From assembly GCA_024691625.1 (NCBI GenBank), contig JAILNL010000059.1, positions 1 through 6,986 of the forward strand: DNA of 6,986 nucleotides, given 5' to 3'. The DNA comes from Schwartzia sp. (in: firmicutes). Its GTDB lineage: Bacteria; Bacillota; Negativicutes; Selenomonadales; Selenomonadaceae. Made by a program: the position numbers and the translations under genes. The notes under the pieces were generated by a model that saw only the letters and a list, made by a program, of their open reading frames with translations, was not told where the DNA came from and did not search any database. Positions 1 through 5,566 of the stretch are shown here, piece after piece. Each line of letters starts with the position of its first letter. Within the stretch, counting starts at the first letter, position 1.

Positions 1-109
1 CCGCTTCGCCCTCCACAGCGTAAACGGCATACACCAGTGGAATCATCATTGCCGCGCTCACGCAGTAGGCGAGCGTTCCCAATATCTGTGCTACAACACG
101 AATATCCAT
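1..109 (-). CDS. Second TrkH-like potassium transporter subunit, N-terminal fragment (runs off the left edge)
   Basis: This is the first 36 or so codons of a gene that continues beyond the window. The peptide begins MDIRVVAQILGTLAYC and continues through the motif MMIPLVYAVY. It matches the start of the neighbouring complete TrkH (MSIRLISYLLG, then MLIPLVYTVI) in spacing and key residues: M-x-I-R, then L-G, then M-x-I-P-L-V-Y. A first transmembrane helix is therefore expected. The ATG is preceded by AAGGAGGC, 8 nt away on the minus strand (bases 118-125). This ribosome binding site touches the stop codon of the upstream trkH, and the gap between the genes is 15 bp, so the two are very probably co-transcribed and translationally close. 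The tandem paralogue reading rests on the N-terminus only. The rest of the protein, including the K+ filter loops, is outside the window. Confidence 0.8.
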   Translation of the reverse strand, partial: MDIRVVAQILGTLAYCVSAAMMIPLVYAVYAVEGEA

Positions 110-124
110 TGAAGCCCGCCTCCT

Positions 125-1567
125 TTACCAGTTATTTTCCGAACGGCGCGAACTGCCCGAAGCCAGAAGAAGTATTCCGAAAATCTGAAGCCGTCCGAGG
201 AGCATGAAAAAGCAGCAGCCCAGCTTCGTCCAGCCCGGCAGCTCCATAAGCACCTCATGTCCGTAAAGGCCCGATGCCGTACCTACGCTGGAAAGCATAC
301 CTACTGCTATACCCGCCGCCTCCGGCATGGATATGTCAACAAGTGTCAAAAACAGTATAAAAACGTAAAAGGTTGCAAGGAACAGGAAGAAGTAACAGAG
401 CACACGAAGGACACTCGTGCGTGAAACATGCTGCTCACCCACGTGGATATCCGCCACCATGTGAGGGTGCAGGGTACGCTCCGCCTCCGCCATGGCCATT
501 TTGAACAGGATAAGGAAGCGTTTTACCTTGAGTCCTCCTGTAGACGAACCGATGCAGCCGCCAACGAATACAAGCAAAAGCAGTACAAAGCGGTCAAAGT
601 CCGGCCAGTTCTCCACAGGGGCCGCGATAAAACCGCTGGTTGAAGCAAAGGAAATAACCGCAAACGCGGAGTAACGCAGGCTGTCCGACACATCGTATGT
701 GCCTGTCCAGTTCAGGTGCCATGCTACCACAAGGGTAAAAATCATCACCATTACAAGGAATACACGAAGCTCCACATCGCTGAAAAATTCACGGAAGGAA
801 CGGTGATGTATAGCCTGCCAGAGAAGGAGAAAGTTCGTACTGGCAATAAGCATGGCAATCATTGCCGCCATTTCAAGGGCAATACTGTTTCGTGCGATAA
901 AGCCCATCTGCTGGCTGCCTCCGTTTGTAGAGAGTGTCAGCATTGCCGCCAAAAGCGAATCAAGTGGGCCAAGGTCTGCAAGATAGTACAATAATGTCGT
1001 GAAAACCGTAAGCCCCAAATACAACAAGGCAGCCTTTCCTGCCATGCGGCGCATGCGCCCCAGCACAGGGCTGAACATAAGGTTCTGCTCGCGGGAAAGC
1101 GTCAGTCCGAAGCCGCCTACGACCTGCGGCAGTATGGTAACAAGAATGATAACAAAACAAAGCCCTCCCAGCCAGCTTATGAAGCCACCCCAGAAGCGCA
1201 GTGAGTACGGGCTGTCCTGCGTAAAGAACGTGATTCCCGTGGTTGTGAAGTTGGACACACTCTCGAAAAAGGCATCTACTGCCGAAAGATTTCCCGACAG
1301 GACATAGGGGAGCATACCATATAGGGAAAGAACTCCCGCCCCTATGAACATCAGTGCCGCTCCGTCCAGCACCTGCATTCTGTCAGGGTGATGTTTTCCG
1401 AGAAAAATAAAAATCTCTCCCAGACACAGCACTAATATCGCAGACGTGAAAAAAGCCGGCATTTCCGCGGTATGCCTTATCACTGTATAAACCAGCGGAA
1501 TAAGCATGGAAACCCCGGCCAGCACAGATATCTGTCCCAGGAGATAAGAAATCAGCCGGATACTCAT
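125..1567 (-). CDS. trkH: TrkH/KtrB-family potassium uptake channel subunit
   Basis: This is an integral inner-membrane protein that conducts K+ and is gated by the cytosolic TrkA ring. The 480 residues are the usual TrkH length. The four pore loops of the superfamily can be seen: NFTTTGITF (about 106-114), LSTNGGSQ (about 212-219), FASTSGFIA (307-315) and SSVGTASGLYG (426-436). The hallmark cytoplasmic-loop motif GGCIGSSTGGLKVKR is at 336-350, and the C-terminal GRLQIFGILLL (458-468) corresponds to the GRLEIF motif of TrkH proteins. The second loop carries Asn-Gly-Gly where Trk proteins usually have Thr-Gly-Gly, closer to the Asn-Ala-Gly of KtrB as I recall that family. The start is ATG with AGAGGG about 9 nt upstream, and it lies 6 bp after trkA, so this is the middle gene of a trkA-trkH-trkH operon. 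The subfamily name (TrkH or KtrB) is less certain than the family. Confidence 0.95.
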   Translation of the reverse strand: MSIRLISYLLGQISVLAGVSMLIPLVYTVIRHTAEMPAFFTSAILVLCLGEIFIFLGKHHPDRMQVLDGAALMFIGAGVLSLYGMLPYVLSGNLSAVDAFFESVSNFTTTGITFFTQDSPYSLRFWGGFISWLGGLCFVIILVTILPQVVGGFGLTLSREQNLMFSPVLGRMRRMAGKAALLYLGLTVFTTLLYYLADLGPLDSLLAAMLTLSTNGGSQQMGFIARNSIALEMAAMIAMLIASTNFLLLWQAIHHRSFREFFSDVELRVFLVMVMIFTLVVAWHLNWTGTYDVSDSLRYSAFAVISFASTSGFIAAPVENWPDFDRFVLLLLVFVGGCIGSSTGGLKVKRFLILFKMAMAEAERTLHPHMVADIHVGEQHVSRTSVLRVLCYFFLFLATFYVFILFLTLVDISMPEAAGIAVGMLSSVGTASGLYGHEVLMELPGWTKLGCCFFMLLGRLQIFGILLLASGSSRRSENNW

Positions 1568-1573
1568 GACGCT

Positions 1574-2920
1574 TTACCCTCTCTTGAAATACGACATGAC
1601 CTTCTGCGAAAATTTCGGCTGAATGAAAAGCACGGCCCTGTCGCCCGGCAGCAGTACTGAATCACCGTTAGGAATGACGGCTTCTCCGTTGCGCACGTAT
1701 GCGCATACCAGACATTCCTTCGGAACACGGACTTCCTTCAGCGGACGGTTTGCAACAGGCGCTTTTTCCTGCACGATTACCTCTACTGCCTCCGCCTGCG
1801 CGCCCTCAAGGAGCGATACGGAGACTACGCCGCCGCGGCGCACGAATGCCAGAACCTCGCTGGCAGCCAAAAGGCGCGCGGAAATAACTATATCAATACC
1901 GACCTTCTCCATGAGGTCGTTGTACTCGCTTCTTGCCACACGGACGACGGTTTCGCGGGCACCCAGATGCTTCGCGAGAAGTGCCATCATCATGTTGAGT
2001 TTGTCGTCCTGCGTAAGGCATACGACAACATCTGCCGCGCTCACCGATTCCTCGTTCAGAAGGTCGATATTCGTTCCGTCTCCGTAAATGGAAATACCGC
2101 CGTTTTTGAGGCGTTCCGCCGCCATCTGTGAGCGGTCGCGGTCATTATCTATAATTTTTACGTTTACGCCCTGCCTGTCCAGCATGGTCGCAAGGGAACG
2201 GCCCGTACGGCCCGCGCCGATAATGAGCACACGCTCCAGTTTTCTCGCTTCGCGGCGCACGAAATTCTGGCTGAATGCCTCAATATCCTTCGTGCTTCCG
2301 ATAAAGTATGCGTTATCCCCCGGCATCATGCAGTCATCGCCGTGAGGAATAATCATTCTATGGTCGCGGAATATCATGCCTGCCAGAATGGACGGAGGCA
2401 TATTGAGCTTCTTCAAGGGTACGCCCGCATATTTCGAATCCGCCTGAACCTTCGTCTCAAAAAGACGTACCTTGCCGTCGGCAAAATCTTCTACGTTGAG
2501 AGCCGCCGGCGTCATGAGAATACGGTTTATTTCGCGGGCAGCAATATATTCCGGCATCAAAAGGAGGTCGATGCCGAACATCTTCTTTACCTCGTCCTTT
2601 GAACGCTCGATGAAGAGAAGGTCGCTGATGCGCGCTACCGTATGGCGTATGCCTGCCTTTTTCGCCAGCATGCAGCTTACCATGTTCGTCTCGTCGCTTG
2701 CAGTAACGGCAATAAGGACATCCGCCTTTTTTACGTCCATATCCTGCATGGTCTGCGGATGTGAACCGTTTGCCATAATAGTCAGGACATCGAGGCGGTT
2801 CTTTGCCTCCTCCAGACGGGTCGCGTCACGGTCAATAAGGACGACCTCATACTGCTCACGCGACAAGAGCTCGGAAATACTGTATCCCAGCTTTCCTGCT
2901 CCCACAACGACGATCCTCAC
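1574..2920 (-). CDS. trkA: TrkA, NAD-binding regulatory subunit of the Trk potassium uptake system
   Basis: This is a peripheral cytosolic protein that assembles under TrkH and controls K+ flux in response to nucleotides (family knowledge). The 448 residues show the typical duplicated architecture: RCK-N (about 1-135), RCK-C (about 140-225), RCK-N (about 229-360), RCK-C (about 370-445). Both Rossmann halves have an intact glycine motif, VVVGAGKLG (4-12) and VLIIGAGRTG (231-240). Each is followed by an acidic residue at the end of strand 2 (VVLID, D30; VKIID, D258), which fits dinucleotide binding. The duplicated form is typical of Trk systems; Ktr systems use a half-size KtrA. The start is GTG: no ATG precedes the Rossmann strand, and GGAGGG sits 7 nt upstream (bases 2928-2933). 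It is the first gene of the operon and is followed 6 bp later by trkH. Confidence 0.96.
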   Translation of the reverse strand: MRIVVVGAGKLGYSISELLSREQYEVVLIDRDATRLEEAKNRLDVLTIMANGSHPQTMQDMDVKKADVLIAVTASDETNMVSCMLAKKAGIRHTVARISDLLFIERSKDEVKKMFGIDLLLMPEYIAAREINRILMTPAALNVEDFADGKVRLFETKVQADSKYAGVPLKKLNMPPSILAGMIFRDHRMIIPHGDDCMMPGDNAYFIGSTKDIEAFSQNFVRREARKLERVLIIGAGRTGRSLATMLDRQGVNVKIIDNDRDRSQMAAERLKNGGISIYGDGTNIDLLNEESVSAADVVVCLTQDDKLNMMMALLAKHLGARETVVRVARSEYNDLMEKVGIDIVISARLLAASEVLAFVRRGGVVSVSLLEGAQAEAVEVIVQEKAPVANRPLKEVRVPKECLVCAYVRNGEAVIPNGDSVLLPGDRAVLFIQPKFSQKVMSYFKRG

Positions 2921-2927
2921 GTTTATT

Positions 2928-2933
2928 CCCTCC
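2928..2933 (-). promoter_or_regulatory. Ribosome binding site fixing the GTG start of trkA
   Basis: On the minus strand this reads GGAGGG, separated by 7 nt from the GTG at 2920-2918. The placement puts the first residue directly before the first Rossmann beta strand (RIVVVGAG), as in the family, so GTG is preferred over any internal ATG. Confidence 0.8.
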
Positions 2934-2969
2934 TATAATACATTAACCAATGATAATCAATCATACTCT

Positions 2970-2999
2970 ATTCTCTGCTAAAATGCTACTGTTTTTCAA
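2970..2999 (-). promoter_or_regulatory. Weak candidate promoter for the trkA-trkH operon
   Basis: On the minus strand, TTGAAA (2999-2994; 5 of 6 to TTGACA) is followed after 18 bp by GAGAAT (2975-2970; 4 of 6 to TATAAT). Transcription would start near 2963, about 40 nt before the trkA GTG. A TATGAT at 2965-2960 is a competing -10 but has no matching -35. The 220-bp gap between cysK and trkA, with a cysK terminator in it, implies a promoter somewhere here, but its exact place is uncertain. Confidence 0.3.
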
Positions 3000-3096
3000 T
3001 GGGCAGGAAATCCCACTATTCTATGCATGTCGGAAAGCCTTAAAAATCAATGGCTCGCGGAAATGTCACGTCTGTATGTTCGGTTTTAGAGCATAT

Positions 3097-3128
3097 AAAA
3101 AGCCTTCTCCTTCCGGAGAAGGCTTTTT
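3097..3128 (-). terminator. Rho-independent terminator of cysK
   Basis: A perfect 14-bp inverted repeat (arms 3097-3110 and 3115-3128, loop TTCC) begins 12 nt after the cysK stop codon. The lower part of the stem is A/T only, so the minus-strand RNA ends in a run of five U followed by AUAU. The stem core is GCCTTCTCC / GGAGAAGGC. The hairpin is symmetrical and could stop transcription in either direction, but only cysK needs it here. It separates cysK from the trk operon. Confidence 0.93.
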
Positions 3129-3140
3129 ATTCTTTTGAAA

Positions 3141-4073
3141 TCAGTCAGCGAAAAGCTCCGTGGAAAGGTAGCGGTCGCCTGTGTCCGGAAGAAGAACTAC
3201 GATAGTCTTTCCCTTGAACTCAGGACGTTTTGCCACCTGTGCCGCAGCCGCCAGCGCAGCACCGGAGGAAATTCCGATAAGCACGCCCTCGGTCTGTGAG
3301 AACTCACGGCCGTAATGGAACGCATCCTCATTGACGACAGGAATGACTTCATCATACACATCTGTATTGAGCGTATCAGGCACAAAGCCCGCGCCAATAC
3401 CCTGAATCTTGTGAGCGCCTGCGGTACCCTTTGAAAGAACAGGCGAAGAAGCAGGCTCTACGGCAATGATTTTCACGTCAGGATTTTTATCCTTCAGATA
3501 TTCTCCGACACCTGTGAGCGTGCCGCCTGTGCCTACGCCCGCGATGAAAGCGTCAACCTTTCCGTCCGTATCTGCCCAGATTTCCGGACCCGTTGTGGTT
3601 TTATGTGCTTCAGGATTTACAGGGTTCGTGAACTGCGACGGAATGAAGGAATGCGGAATTTTTCCTGCAAGCTCCTCAGCCTTCGCAATGGCGCCCTTCA
3701 TGCCCTTCGCACCGTCGGTCAGAACGATTTCAGCACCGTAAGCCTTCAAAAGATTGCGGCGCTCTATGCTCATTGTCTCAGGCATGGTGAGAATAGCACG
3801 GTAGCCTCTTGCCGCAGCGAAGCTCGCAAGACCGATACCTGTGTTGCCGCTGGTCGGCTCGATAATAACGGAGTCCTTCGTCAGGATTCCTTTTTTTTCT
3901 GCGTCCTCGATCATTGCGCGGGCAATGCGGTCCTTGACGCTGCCTGCCGGATTGAAATACTCCAGCTTGACGAGAATGTTTGCTTCAAGCTTGTTCTTTT
4001 TGATGAAGTTATTTGCCTGAAGCAGCGGCGTATTGCCAATCAATTCCGTGATACTCTGATAAATTTTCCCCAT
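3141..4073 (-). CDS. cysK: Cysteine synthase A (O-acetylserine sulfhydrylase)
   Basis: This cytosolic PLP enzyme makes L-cysteine from O-acetyl-L-serine and sulfide. The 310-residue length is normal for CysK. The PLP lysine is K47 in NPAGSVKDR (41-49). The substrate loop TSGNTG is at 74-79 and the phosphate-binding loop GTGGT at 181-185. [11 protein letters not shown] (222-232), a sequence typical of the CysK branch, is present. GISSGAA (267-273) carries the serine that contacts the pyridine nitrogen, and [10 protein letters not shown] (296-305) closes the protein. No CBS regulatory domain follows, so cystathionine beta-synthase is unlikely. The ATG is supported by GGGAGGC 7 nt upstream (4081-4087). 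No cysE is present nearby. The gene appears to be a single-gene unit with its own promoter and terminator, and a dyad over the predicted start suggests repression. Confidence 0.96.
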   Translation of the reverse strand: MGKIYQSITELIGNTPLLQANNFIKKNKLEANILVKLEYFNPAGSVKDRIARAMIEDAEKKGILTKDSVIIEPTSGNTGIGLASFAAARGYRAILTMPETMSIERRNLLKAYGAEIVLTDGAKGMKGAIAKAEELAGKIPHSFIPSQFTNPVNPEAHKTTTGPEIWADTDGKVDAFIAGVGTGGTLTGVGEYLKDKNPDVKIIAVEPASSPVLSKGTAGAHKIQGIGAGFVPDTLNTDVYDEVIPVVNEDAFHYGREFSQTEGVLIGISSGAALAAAAQVAKRPEFKGKTIVVLLPDTGDRYLSTELFAD

Positions 4074-4104
4074 TAATTACGCCTCCCGGTACAAATCTCC
4101 CTTT

Positions 4105-4120
4105 AACAGGCTGCCCTGTT
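4105..4120 (-). promoter_or_regulatory. Short inverted repeat in the cysK leader
   Basis: Perfect 6-bp arms AACAGG and CCTGTT surround a 4-nt centre (GCAG in the transcript). The element lies inside the predicted leader, about 18 nt before the cysK ribosome binding site. It could form a small hairpin in the RNA or be a second protein site. There is no U-tract, so it is not a terminator, and nothing suggests a known riboswitch class. Confidence 0.4.
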
Positions 4121-4135
4121 TTGGGTAACATACAT

Positions 4136-4156
4136 AACATAGTTAATTGCTATGTT
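4136..4156. promoter_or_regulatory. Candidate operator of cysK: perfect 7-7-7 dyad
   Basis: The arms AACATAG (4136-4142) and CTATGTT (4150-4156) are perfect inverted repeats with a 7-bp AT-rich centre. The dyad starts 4 bp after the -10 box of the cysK promoter and covers the expected transcription start near 4153, where a repressor would block polymerase. Cysteine genes of Bacillota are often controlled by the Rrf2-family repressor CymR, so that family is one candidate. I cannot match this dyad to a known CymR consensus, and the regulator is unidentified. Confidence 0.55.
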
Positions 4157-4159
4157 TAT

Positions 4160-4188
4160 ATTGTAATTGGCAAATCATACTTTGTCAA
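4160..4188 (-). promoter_or_regulatory. Near-consensus sigma-A promoter of cysK
   Basis: On the minus strand, TTGACA (4188-4183; 6 of 6) and TACAAT (4165-4160; 5 of 6) are separated by exactly 17 bp. The expected start is near 4153, giving a leader of about 80 nt. This is the best promoter in the window. A site this strong normally needs repression, consistent with the dyad just downstream. Confidence 0.88.
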
Positions 4189-4220
4189 TAGGGTTTATTC
4201 CTTTTAACAAAAAATAATAT

Positions 4221-4343
4221 TTATCCGCCAAAAGCTGTTTTTTACCTAAGTTATCCCCAATTTTATTCACAAAACAGCCGTTCTATGTGCATAACTGTGG
4301 ATAACCCTGCAAAAATAATGAAAAACCCTTCGATTTATCCACA
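4221..4343. promoter_or_regulatory. Cluster of DnaA boxes in the cysK/permease intergenic region
   Basis: Four exact matches to TTATNCACA lie within 81 bp: TTATTCACA (4263-4271, plus), TTATGCACA (4286-4294, minus), TTATCCACA (4296-4304, minus) and TTATCCACA (4335-4343, plus). The two minus-strand boxes are 10 bp apart, about one helical turn, so they face the same side. Near-matches are TTATCCCCA (4251-4259, one mismatch) and TTATCCGCC (4221-4229, two mismatches). A uniform-base estimate gives about 0.002 exact matches for 81 bp on both strands, so chance is a poor explanation. No dnaA, dnaN or other origin-linked gene is in view. A DnaA-titrating or initiation-regulating cluster, or DnaA control of cysK, is therefore more likely than the main origin. 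An AT-rich stretch (about 4190-4226) flanks it on the cysK side. The last box overlaps the permease terminator. Confidence 0.6.
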
Positions 4344-4366
4344 TTGTTTCGTGGATATTCGAAGGG
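4321..4366 (-). terminator. Rho-independent terminator of the AEC permease gene
   Basis: Inverted repeat arms CCCTTCGA (4326-4333) and TCGAAGGG (4359-4366) enclose a second paired block, ATCCAC/GTGGAT (4337-4342, 4351-4356), with a small internal bulge and an 8-nt loop. On the minus strand the stem is followed by five U (4325-4321) and then a further U-rich stretch. It begins 13 nt after the permease stop codon. The upper stem coincides with a perfect DnaA box (4335-4343), so DNA-level and RNA-level signals overlap. Confidence 0.9.
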
Positions 4367-4379
4367 CATGTTAAAAACT

Positions 4380-5324
4380 TCACAAAACACCGAGCGAATG
4401 GAATATTACAATCCATCCAAAGAGTGTAAGGCATGAAAGCGCCGTGGTGAATACCACACAGTTTCCTGCCAGGTCGGCATCGCTGTCCATCTGCTGCGCC
4501 ATGGCAAAGCCTGCCACAGCGCATGGAGAAGCAAAAATGGCTATGAGGGTAGCGAACTCCACCCCGCGGAAGCCAAAAAATGCTCCCGCCGAAAGCACAG
4601 CGGCAGGAATAATAATCAGCCTGCTGATGATGCAGGCAATGAGCTGTTTTCTGTGAGAGGCCGTAGTGCCAAGGTGAAAGGACGCGCCGAGAATAATCAG
4701 GGCGATAGGCGTAGTAGCCACCGAAATCTGATGAAGCGGCTTCATTACAACATTGGGAATAGGAATACCGAGAACGAGAAAAGCGAGTCCGCAGAGAGCG
4801 CCTGCTATCATCGGATTTTTCAGGACGTTTTTGAAAAGCTGCAGAGGAGCAACCTTTCCCCCGCGGAAAATCTCAAGCGTCATAACTCCGAGAACATTAT
4901 AGATAGGCACGACCACCGCTATCATCATAGTGGTAACGGCGATATTTTCCTCTCCGAAAAGATTCGCCACAAGAGGTATGCCCAAAAGGACGAAGTTGCT
5001 GCGGTATATTGCCTGAATCATTGCCCCGCGCCTTTTATCAGTGGGCTCGAACTTCTGCACAAGGAAAAAGGGAACAAGATATATGACAGCAAGGGAGCAT
5101 AGCGCAAAGGCTATGAGCCGGGGCTGAAAGGTCTGTCGGATATTTGTGGTATAAGTGCTGTAAAAAAGCATGATGAAAAAGAATGTCTGAAATACCATGC
5201 CGTTCACGCGTTTCAGCTCCGCGTCCGTAAGGAGCTTCCGCAGACGGATAACCAGTCCCACGCCTATAAGAACGAACACAGGTACAACAGCCTCAAAAGC
5301 AATCTGAAAGCCTCTGAAGTCCAA
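4380..5324 (-). CDS. AEC (auxin efflux carrier) family permease
   Basis: This 314-residue polytopic membrane protein has about ten predicted helices, roughly at 8-28, 43-58, 69-90, 105-122, 129-149, 171-187, 204-217, 228-249, 256-276 and 289-309. Family-typical stretches are YRSNFVLLGIPL (107-118), TPIALIILGASF (205-216), ASPCAVAGFAMAQQM (265-279) and VFTTALSCLTLFGWI (291-305). Bacterial members of this family (MdcF, MleP, YfdV types) move carboxylates such as malonate or malate, but the sequence does not tell the substrate here. The stop is TGA. The start is TTG: the next in-frame Met is residue 43, inside the second helix, while GGAGGG sits 7 nt before the TTG. The gene is divergent from the exported decarboxylase gene and is followed by its own terminator. 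Confidence 0.92.
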   Translation of the reverse strand: MDFRGFQIAFEAVVPVFVLIGVGLVIRLRKLLTDAELKRVNGMVFQTFFFIMLFYSTYTTNIRQTFQPRLIAFALCSLAVIYLVPFFLVQKFEPTDKRRGAMIQAIYRSNFVLLGIPLVANLFGEENIAVTTMMIAVVVPIYNVLGVMTLEIFRGGKVAPLQLFKNVLKNPMIAGALCGLAFLVLGIPIPNVVMKPLHQISVATTPIALIILGASFHLGTTASHRKQLIACIISRLIIIPAAVLSAGAFFGFRGVEFATLIAIFASPCAVAGFAMAQQMDSDADLAGNCVVFTTALSCLTLFGWIVIFHSLGVL

Positions 5325-5331
5325 AGCCTCC

Positions 5332-5337
5332 CCCTCC
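5332..5337 (-). promoter_or_regulatory. Ribosome binding site fixing the TTG start of the permease
   Basis: The minus strand reads AAGGAGGGGGAGGC just before the TTG. The GGAGGG at 5337-5332 is 7 nt from the start and well placed. The second purine block, GGAGGC, ends only 1 nt before the start and is too close to serve it. No in-frame ATG exists upstream. Confidence 0.75.
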
Positions 5338-5390
5338 TTTCTTTAGTTTCAGCCGGACGGGAGTATCGCCGCCTGTTTTTGCCTAGTTAT

Positions 5391-5419
5391 AATATACAGT
5401 CCTCATGAAACTTTTTCCA
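5391..5419 (-). promoter_or_regulatory. Candidate promoter of the AEC permease gene
   Basis: On the minus strand, TGGAAA (5419-5414; 4 of 6) and TATATT (5396-5391; 5 of 6) are 17 bp apart. Transcription would start near 5384, leaving a leader of about 60 nt with no recognisable riboswitch. The -35 is weak, so an activator may be needed. Confidence 0.4.
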
Positions 5420-5446
5420 TAAGAACATGTTAAATTCCACTGCAGA

Positions 5447-5462
5447 AGCAGAATTTTCTGCT
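5447..5462. promoter_or_regulatory. Perfect dyad between the divergent permease and decarboxylase promoters
   Basis: The arms AGCAGAA and TTCTGCT are separated by TT. The left arm is also part of a tandem direct repeat of GCAGAA (5442-5453). The dyad lies 24 bp upstream of the decarboxylase -35 and about 28 bp upstream of the candidate permease -35, where a regulator could act on both genes. It lacks a terminator-like U-tract and is not inside either predicted transcript. Confidence 0.4.
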
Positions 5463-5486
5463 AACGAAAAAACATTTTACATAGAA

Positions 5487-5515
5487 TTGACAATAAATTC
5501 TCCTTAGGTCAAAAT
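5487..5515 (+). promoter_or_regulatory. Candidate promoter of the exported decarboxylase gene
   Basis: TTGACA (5487-5492; 6 of 6) is followed after 17 bp by CAAAAT (5510-5515; 4 of 6). Transcription would start near 5522, about 45 nt before the ATG. The perfect -35 and good spacing make this the best plus-strand candidate in the region, although the -10 is imperfect. Confidence 0.6.
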
Positions 5516-5566
5516 TAAGACAGAAAGAAAAATCATTTTTCAATAACCGATGAAAGGGGAGTTTTT

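Noticed and set aside
1623..2087. Plus-strand open frame of 154 codons opposite trkA
   Set aside because: The Ser/Arg/Thr-rich translation is typical of an antisense shadow, and trkA is unambiguous on the other strand.
3083..3092. GTTTTAGAGC, the first ten bases of many type II CRISPR repeats
   Set aside because: It occurs once, with no second copy, spacer pattern or cas gene. It is a coincidence in an AT-rich gap.
2950..3138. Plus-strand frame of 62 codons between trkA and cysK
   Set aside because: It reads through the cysK terminator hairpin and the likely trkA promoter, with no good ribosome binding site and no recognisable protein features.
4221..4343. Reading the DnaA-box cluster as the chromosomal origin itself
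   Set aside because: No dnaA, dnaN, gyrB or rpmH is nearby, and the region sits between two metabolic/transport genes. A regulatory cluster is the more cautious reading.
4267..4524. Minus-strand frame of 85 codons overlapping the permease 3' end
   Set aside because: It runs through the permease terminator and DnaA boxes, has no good ribosome binding site, and is out of frame with a convincing gene.
4653..5102. Plus-strand open frame of 149 codons opposite the AEC permease
   Set aside because: The low-complexity polar translation has no family features, and the permease frame has clear membrane helices and family motifs.
5388..5393. Perfect TATAAT on the plus strand in the divergent region
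   Set aside because: No -35-like sequence is found 16-18 bp upstream (ATCGCC), and it lies about 175 bp before the decarboxylase start, while a better-placed TTGACA promoter exists.
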